NCBI GenBank assembly: GCA_041691315.1
Contig: JBEPUW010000014.1
Location: 1-64,000, forward strand
Source: Poindextera sp041691315
GTDB taxonomy: Bacteria; Pseudomonadota; Alphaproteobacteria; Caulobacterales; Caulobacteraceae
Direction: 5' to 3'
Length of the DNA: 64,000 nucleotides
Every line of letters starts with the position of its first letter. Position 1 is the stretch's first letter. Under the pieces are notes generated by a model. The model searched no databases. It worked only from the letters and a program-made list of their open reading frames with translations, and had not been told where the DNA came from. The position numbers and the translations under genes were made by a program. Positions 61,276 through 64,000 of the stretch are shown here, piece by piece.

Positions 61276-61499
61276 CGAGCGGCACAGATGGCGCTGACCT
61301 GCGGCACCGGCCCAGGATTATAGGCTTGCCCCATCTGGCGACGTTCGGCGATCTGTCGCGCGAAGTCCGCCTCAATGCCTGACTGTTGAGTAAGGACGGC
61401 CTGCCGCGCGACCTCGCACTTTGCCATCGTTGAGAATGTGGTCTGCGTGCTGGCCGGCGGCTGGTTCAACACAAGCCAAGTGATGATCAGGACGAACAT
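61272..61499 (-). CDS. Small cargo protein with N-terminal anchor
   Basis: The 75-residue frame starts MFVLIITWLVLNQPPASTQT, a short signal anchor, then an Ala/Gln/Arg-rich tail with CEVARQAVLTQQSG and a late VPQVSAICAAR. Two Cys in a periplasmic tail could form a disulfide. No family recognised. Confidence 0.55.
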   Translation of the reverse strand: MFVLIITWLVLNQPPASTQTTFSTMAKCEVARQAVLTQQSGIEADFARQIAERRQMGQAYNPGPVPQVSAICAAR

Positions 61500-61557
61500 G
61501 GATCACCCCCAAGCCATAATTGACGGCCGCCGTGCGCGCTTGCTGGCCTTCGTCGGA

Positions 61558-61791
61558 TCACGACCACTCACTTGCGACCAAGGCCTTAGAGATCGCATCG
61601 ACGAGCGTGCGCGTACGCCCCTCAGGAAGCGTCGGAACGGCCTCCAGAAGCTGACTGGCAATGTCCTCAAGGCGCTGAGCGCATTGGACCTTATCCGGCG
61701 AACACGCGTCCACAATCTCAAAGGCGAGGATCGAAAGCGCGCTCACGATGTCAGCCATCGTGGCGGGCGTGTTCTCAATTTCTTCAAACAT
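61558..61791 (-). CDS. Small helical cargo protein
   Basis: The 77-residue frame is acidic and helical (IVSALSILAFEIVDACSPDKV, LEDIASQLLEAVPTLPEG). It lies between the transposase and the 75-residue gene on the same strand. No family recognised; the codon use fits a real gene. Confidence 0.55.
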   Translation of the reverse strand: MFEEIENTPATMADIVSALSILAFEIVDACSPDKVQCAQRLEDIASQLLEAVPTLPEGRTRTLVDAISKALVASEWS

Positions 61792-61884
61792 GGCGGTCCC
61801 CCCAGAATTGCAGGTTCCCGCTAAGCCGATCAGGAGTCGAGTCCGAGTTTTCGGCGCTTCGCAAGGATGCGCCTCGCCTTTTGC

Positions 61885-62841
61885 TTACGCGTGCGCGGCT
61901 TGGTCAGGCTGTCGATACATCAGGCGCTTGCCGACGACGCCCCGCACGGCTTCGGCGGCGCGTTCCTTGTCGGTCACGCCCAGCGCCGAGCGGTTGGAAT
62001 ATCGGAAGTCAAATTCGGACAGGTAGAGCGAAAGGTGGGCCTCGCTCACGTGGTGGTAAGTGCCGATCACGCCGCGCTTGAGGATCGAGAAGAACCCCTC
62101 AACGGTGTTCGAATGAACGTCGCCCCGGACGTATTCTTCGATCCCGTGGTTGACGCTCTCATGGCGCGCAAACTCCATCCCAATCGGACGGTATTGGCCG
62201 GCGTCGTCGGTCATCAGCGCCGAGCTGCGATGAACGTGCTTCACGATGATCGGCCGCAGGGTCTTACCCGTGACATTGGCGACGTGGAACGAACGGGCGC
62301 GACCGCCGCGCTCGACCAGCGTGAACACAATCGACTTGCCGACCGCGCCGATATTCTTCGGGTTGCGCTTGGAGACGTGCTTGTTCTTCTCCTTGCCGCC
62401 CACGACGCTTTCGTCGGCCTCAACGAATTTGCCTTCGCCGCCCATCGCTGATGGCTCAGGCGGAAGCGACATCGCCTCGCGGATGCGGTGCGCCATGAAC
62501 CACGCCGTCTTGTAGGAGCCGAAACCCAGCATCCGAAAGAGTTGGTGCGCGCTGATCCCCTTCTTGCTGGACACCATCAGGTGCGTCGCCAGCAGCCATT
62601 TATGCAGCGGGATATGCGACCGCTCGTAAACCGTTCCCATCGTCGCGGTGAACGGCTTGCGGCACTCCTTTTCCTTGCACTTGAACAGCCCAGGACGGGT
62701 CGTGCGGCCTTTCATTTCGGTCGCGTTGCCGACCACGCCACAGTGCGGACAGGCCGGGCCGTGCGGCCAACGCAGGGCTTGGAAATGCTCGCGGGCGGCG
62801 TCTTCATCGTGGAAAATCTTGGCGGTCAGGTCGGCGGTCAT
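61885..62841 (-). CDS. IS1595-family transposase (ISXO2-like)
   Basis: The 318-residue product has an N-terminal zinc ribbon (CPHCGVVGN, then CKEKECRKPF), the GTVYERSHIPLHKWLLA linker and the ISXO2-like DDE domain: Asp in FVEADESVVGG, Asp in ALMTDDAGQY, and the third acidic/Asn region NTVEGFFSILKRG, then TYHHVSEAHLSLYLSEFDFRY. All catalytic parts look intact, so the element may still move. Its start overlaps the gene at 62838 by 4 bases. Confidence 0.94.
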   Translation of the reverse strand: MTADLTAKIFHDEDAAREHFQALRWPHGPACPHCGVVGNATEMKGRTTRPGLFKCKEKECRKPFTATMGTVYERSHIPLHKWLLATHLMVSSKKGISAHQLFRMLGFGSYKTAWFMAHRIREAMSLPPEPSAMGGEGKFVEADESVVGGKEKNKHVSKRNPKNIGAVGKSIVFTLVERGGRARSFHVANVTGKTLRPIIVKHVHRSSALMTDDAGQYRPIGMEFARHESVNHGIEEYVRGDVHSNTVEGFFSILKRGVIGTYHHVSEAHLSLYLSEFDFRYSNRSALGVTDKERAAEAVRGVVGKRLMYRQPDQAAHA

Positions 62842-63074
62842 CGGGCTTCGCTCAAGTCATCAAGGGTGCAGAGAAATGCGGCAATCATCCGCTCAGCCTG
62901 ATCATCGCCGGCCGTGCGAAGGCGTTCAAACTGTGCCGCCGTCGCCTCCCGCATCGTCTCAAGCACTGGCGCGCCCGGAAGAAGTGTTTCGAGCGTATGC
63001 AGCATGCCGAGCCCAAGGGCTTCTAAGGCCAACGTGGACTGAGCTTCGGACGGCGATATTGCGGGTTCGGTCAT
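62838..63074 (-). CDS. Small protein coupled to the IS1595 transposase
   Basis: The 78-residue frame (MTEPAISPSEAQSTLALEAL ...) is helical and ends in AAFLCTLDDLSEAR with its stop overlapping the transposase ATG by 4 bases. Coupling suggests that it helps or controls transposition. It has no recognised domain. The promoter with a GANTC site lies 30 bases before its start. Confidence 0.65.
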   Translation of the reverse strand: MTEPAISPSEAQSTLALEALGLGMLHTLETLLPGAPVLETMREATAAQFERLRTAGDDQAERMIAAFLCTLDDLSEAR

Positions 63075-63105
63075 CGGGTTTCTCGCTTGTTGAGAAAACC
63101 CTATA

Positions 63106-63110
63106 GAATC
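63106..63110 (-). promoter_or_regulatory. GANTC site in the promoter of the IS1595 transposase operon
   Basis: On the minus strand TTGATTCTATAGG runs just inside the right inverted repeat, so the GATTC is directly upstream of a TATAGG -10-like box, 32-36 bases before the ATG at 63074. A hairpin GGGTTTCTC/GAGAAAACCC follows. The layout could let CcrM methylation gate transposase expression. Confidence 0.45.
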
Positions 63111-63114
63111 AACC

Positions 63115-63139
63115 TTGGTACGTCAAGTGCATAAGTTCC
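63115..63139. repeat. Right terminal inverted repeat of the IS1595 element
   Basis: The complement matches the left repeat at 22 of 25 bases, sharing TTATGCACTTGA and GTACCAA. One base (T63140) separates it from the CCAGAGGG copy at 63141-63148. Confidence 0.85.
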
Positions 63140-63140
63140 T

Positions 63141-63284
63141 CCAGAGGGAGAGGCAGGGCCCCGCCGGCGCAGCCGGTGGGACGGTGAGGGGTTACGGCTT
63201 CTCAGATTCATCCTGAAACGGCGTAACCCCTCAACCTCCCACGCGCTTGCGCGCGCGGGTCCCTCCTTCTCCCTCTGGGAGAAG
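63141..63284. repeat. GC-rich palindromic intergenic repeat, target of the IS1595 element
   Basis: The arm CCAGAGGGAGAGGCAGGG (63141-63158) faces CCCTCCTTCTCCCTCTGG at 63261-63278. Inside lies a 12-bp stem TGAGGGGTTACG (63185-63196) / CGTAACCCCTCA (63222-63233). The left end of this repeat (CCTCTCCCAGAGG at 60218-60230) is on the other side of the IS, so the element split the palindrome. The gap 63075-63351 holds no gene. Confidence 0.75.
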
Positions 63285-63351
63285 TCTTGGAGGCGTGGAT
63301 CGACCCCAGCCGCGGCGCGTTTCTGTAGCCATCCCGCCCAAGGAGCACGCC

Positions 63352-63756
63352 ATGCTGGGAACCGCCACCAAACACGCCATGCTGGGCGACAGTCCGGCCG
63401 TCGCCACCATTCCGGTGACCGACGCCGCCCGCGCAAAGGCTTTCTATGAGGGCAAGCTGGGGCTCGAATTGAACGAAGCCCGGCCCGGGGTCGCCACCTA
63501 CAAGAGCGGCGGCACGGTGCTCTACGTCTATGAGACCGACCAGGCCGGCCATAACAAGGCCACAGCCGCCACCTGGCCGGTCGCCGACGTGGACGCCGTG
63601 GTCAACGAGCTGAAGAGCCGCGGCGTCGCCTTCGAGCGCTACGACAATCTGCCGGACACCGAGATGCACGGCGACATCCATGTCAGCGGCAAGATGAAGG
63701 TCGCCTGGTTCAAGGACCCCGACGGCAACATCCTGTCCATCGTCAGCGGCGACTAG
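63352..63756 (+). CDS. VOC-family (glyoxalase-like) protein
   Basis: The 134-residue product starts MLGTATKHAMLGDSPAVATI after AAGGAGCACGCC. It has the paired beta-alpha-beta-beta-beta units of the VOC fold: IPVTDAARAKAFYEGKLGLEL and a C-terminal WFKDPDGNILSIVSG with the typical metal-binding Glu/Asp side. It may be a glyoxalase or dioxygenase relative, or an antibiotic-binding protein. It is the first gene after the IS insertion. Confidence 0.87.
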   Translation: MLGTATKHAMLGDSPAVATIPVTDAARAKAFYEGKLGLELNEARPGVATYKSGGTVLYVYETDQAGHNKATAATWPVADVDAVVNELKSRGVAFERYDNLPDTEMHGDIHVSGKMKVAWFKDPDGNILSIVSGD

Positions 63757-63804
63757 CCAAGCGGGGCTCTTGCCGGCCGCGCGGCGACCCTCGATAAAGG
63801 GCCG

Positions 63805-64000
63805 ATGAAGCTCATCATCGATACCGACATCGGCGACGACTACGACGACATCTTGACCCTGGCCGTCGCCCTGGCCAGCCCGGAGCTGGACATTTTGGGC
63901 GTGACCACGGTAGTGGGCGACGCCGCGCTCAGGGCGCGGCTGACCCGGCGCTTCCTCAATCTCGCCGGCCGCGAGGACATTCCCGTGGCCATCGGCGCGA
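63805..64000 (+). CDS. Nucleoside hydrolase, N-terminal fragment (cut by window edge)
   Basis: From ATG 63805 the visible 65 residues read MKLIIDTDIGDDYDDILTLA then a Rossmann-like strand LDILGVTTVVGD. The IDTD-IGDD-YDD cluster binds calcium in inosine-uridine preferring nucleoside hydrolases. The gene runs beyond the window. It begins 48 bases after the VOC gene. Confidence 0.85.
   Translation, partial: MKLIIDTDIGDDYDDILTLAVALASPELDILGVTTVVGDAALRARLTRRFLNLAGREDIPVAIGA

Larger units (their letters stand above)
60232..63140. mobile_element. IS1595-family insertion element with cargo genes (2.9 kb)
   Basis: The element is bounded by 25-bp inverted repeats (22 of 25 identical) and CCAGAGGG on both sides. 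It holds an ISXO2-type transposase (61885-62841), a coupled small gene in front of it (62838-63074) and further reading frames of unknown role at 60338, 60432, 61141, 61272 and 61558. It is longer than a simple IS of this family (about 1 kb), as in the IS1595 subgroups that carry passenger genes. Base composition is lower in G+C than in the flanks. The target is a GC-rich palindromic repeat between ilvE and the VOC gene. Confidence 0.88.

Overview
The window is one high-GC (about two-thirds G+C) alphaproteobacterial chromosome segment. The full-length cell-cycle DNA methyltransferase CcrM (GANTC), the run mutY / tag / rnhB / ccrM, the chromosomal petABC, and the cysteine and heme-protein neighbours point to the Caulobacterales. 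Phenylobacterium or Caulobacter-like is my best guess, from recall and not from a search. Coding density is very high and many neighbouring genes overlap by 1-20 bases (ATGA, GTGA, TGATG), which suggests translational coupling.

Layout. 1-4620: minus-strand cluster of a DciA/DUF721 protein, two tandem DsbA-like oxidoreductases and the N-terminal 877 codons of SMC. 4705-11783: mutY, a large DUF2339 membrane protein, and a coupled TPP enzyme / dihydroorotase-like pair. 11861-18699: plus-strand run ygfZ, serine hydrolase, histidine phosphatase, tag, rnhB, a CLC-type channel with CBS domains, ccrM. 18696-20048: a secreted protein of five four-cysteine repeats, tail to tail with ccrM. 20205-24584: coupled MBL-SDR-SDR-GNAT-HAD-GNAT cluster. 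24612-25307: VapBC-type module. 25403-33835: SDR, MFS exporter, DUF1285-NUDIX-CCA transferase operon, two aldo/keto reductases, hemF. 33845-34318: trmL with an in-frame amber codon. 34508-37233: petABC (cytochrome bc1). 37308-42765: CPBP protease, two dienelactone hydrolases, ychF, a PIN/ribbon-helix-helix module with a paired palindromic operator, pth and rplY. 42876-53058: lipoprotein, prs, pgeF, midA, lgt, ubiK, a YbjN protein, proC, a D-aminoacylase-like enzyme, an SDR.

53059-60213 is an accessory patch. It holds a 176-bp nested inverted repeat, a 24-codon relic of a histidine-kinase tail, a large autotransporter gene split by a frameshift, then an intact EnvZ/OmpR-type two-component pair whose last codons match the relic, then ilvE. 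60232-63140 is a 2.9-kb IS1595-family element with 25-bp terminal inverted repeats and an 8-bp target duplication, inserted in a palindromic intergenic repeat. Besides its transposase it carries six small or medium cargo reading frames, one with a possible HEPN-like R-x5-H motif. The window closes with a VOC protein and the start of a nucleoside hydrolase.

No rRNA, tRNA, CRISPR array or prophage was seen. The most novel-looking parts are the IS1595 element with cargo and a GANTC site in its transposase promoter, the broken autotransporter flanked by kinase-tail repeats, the amber-interrupted trmL, and the cysteine-repeat secreted protein beside ccrM.
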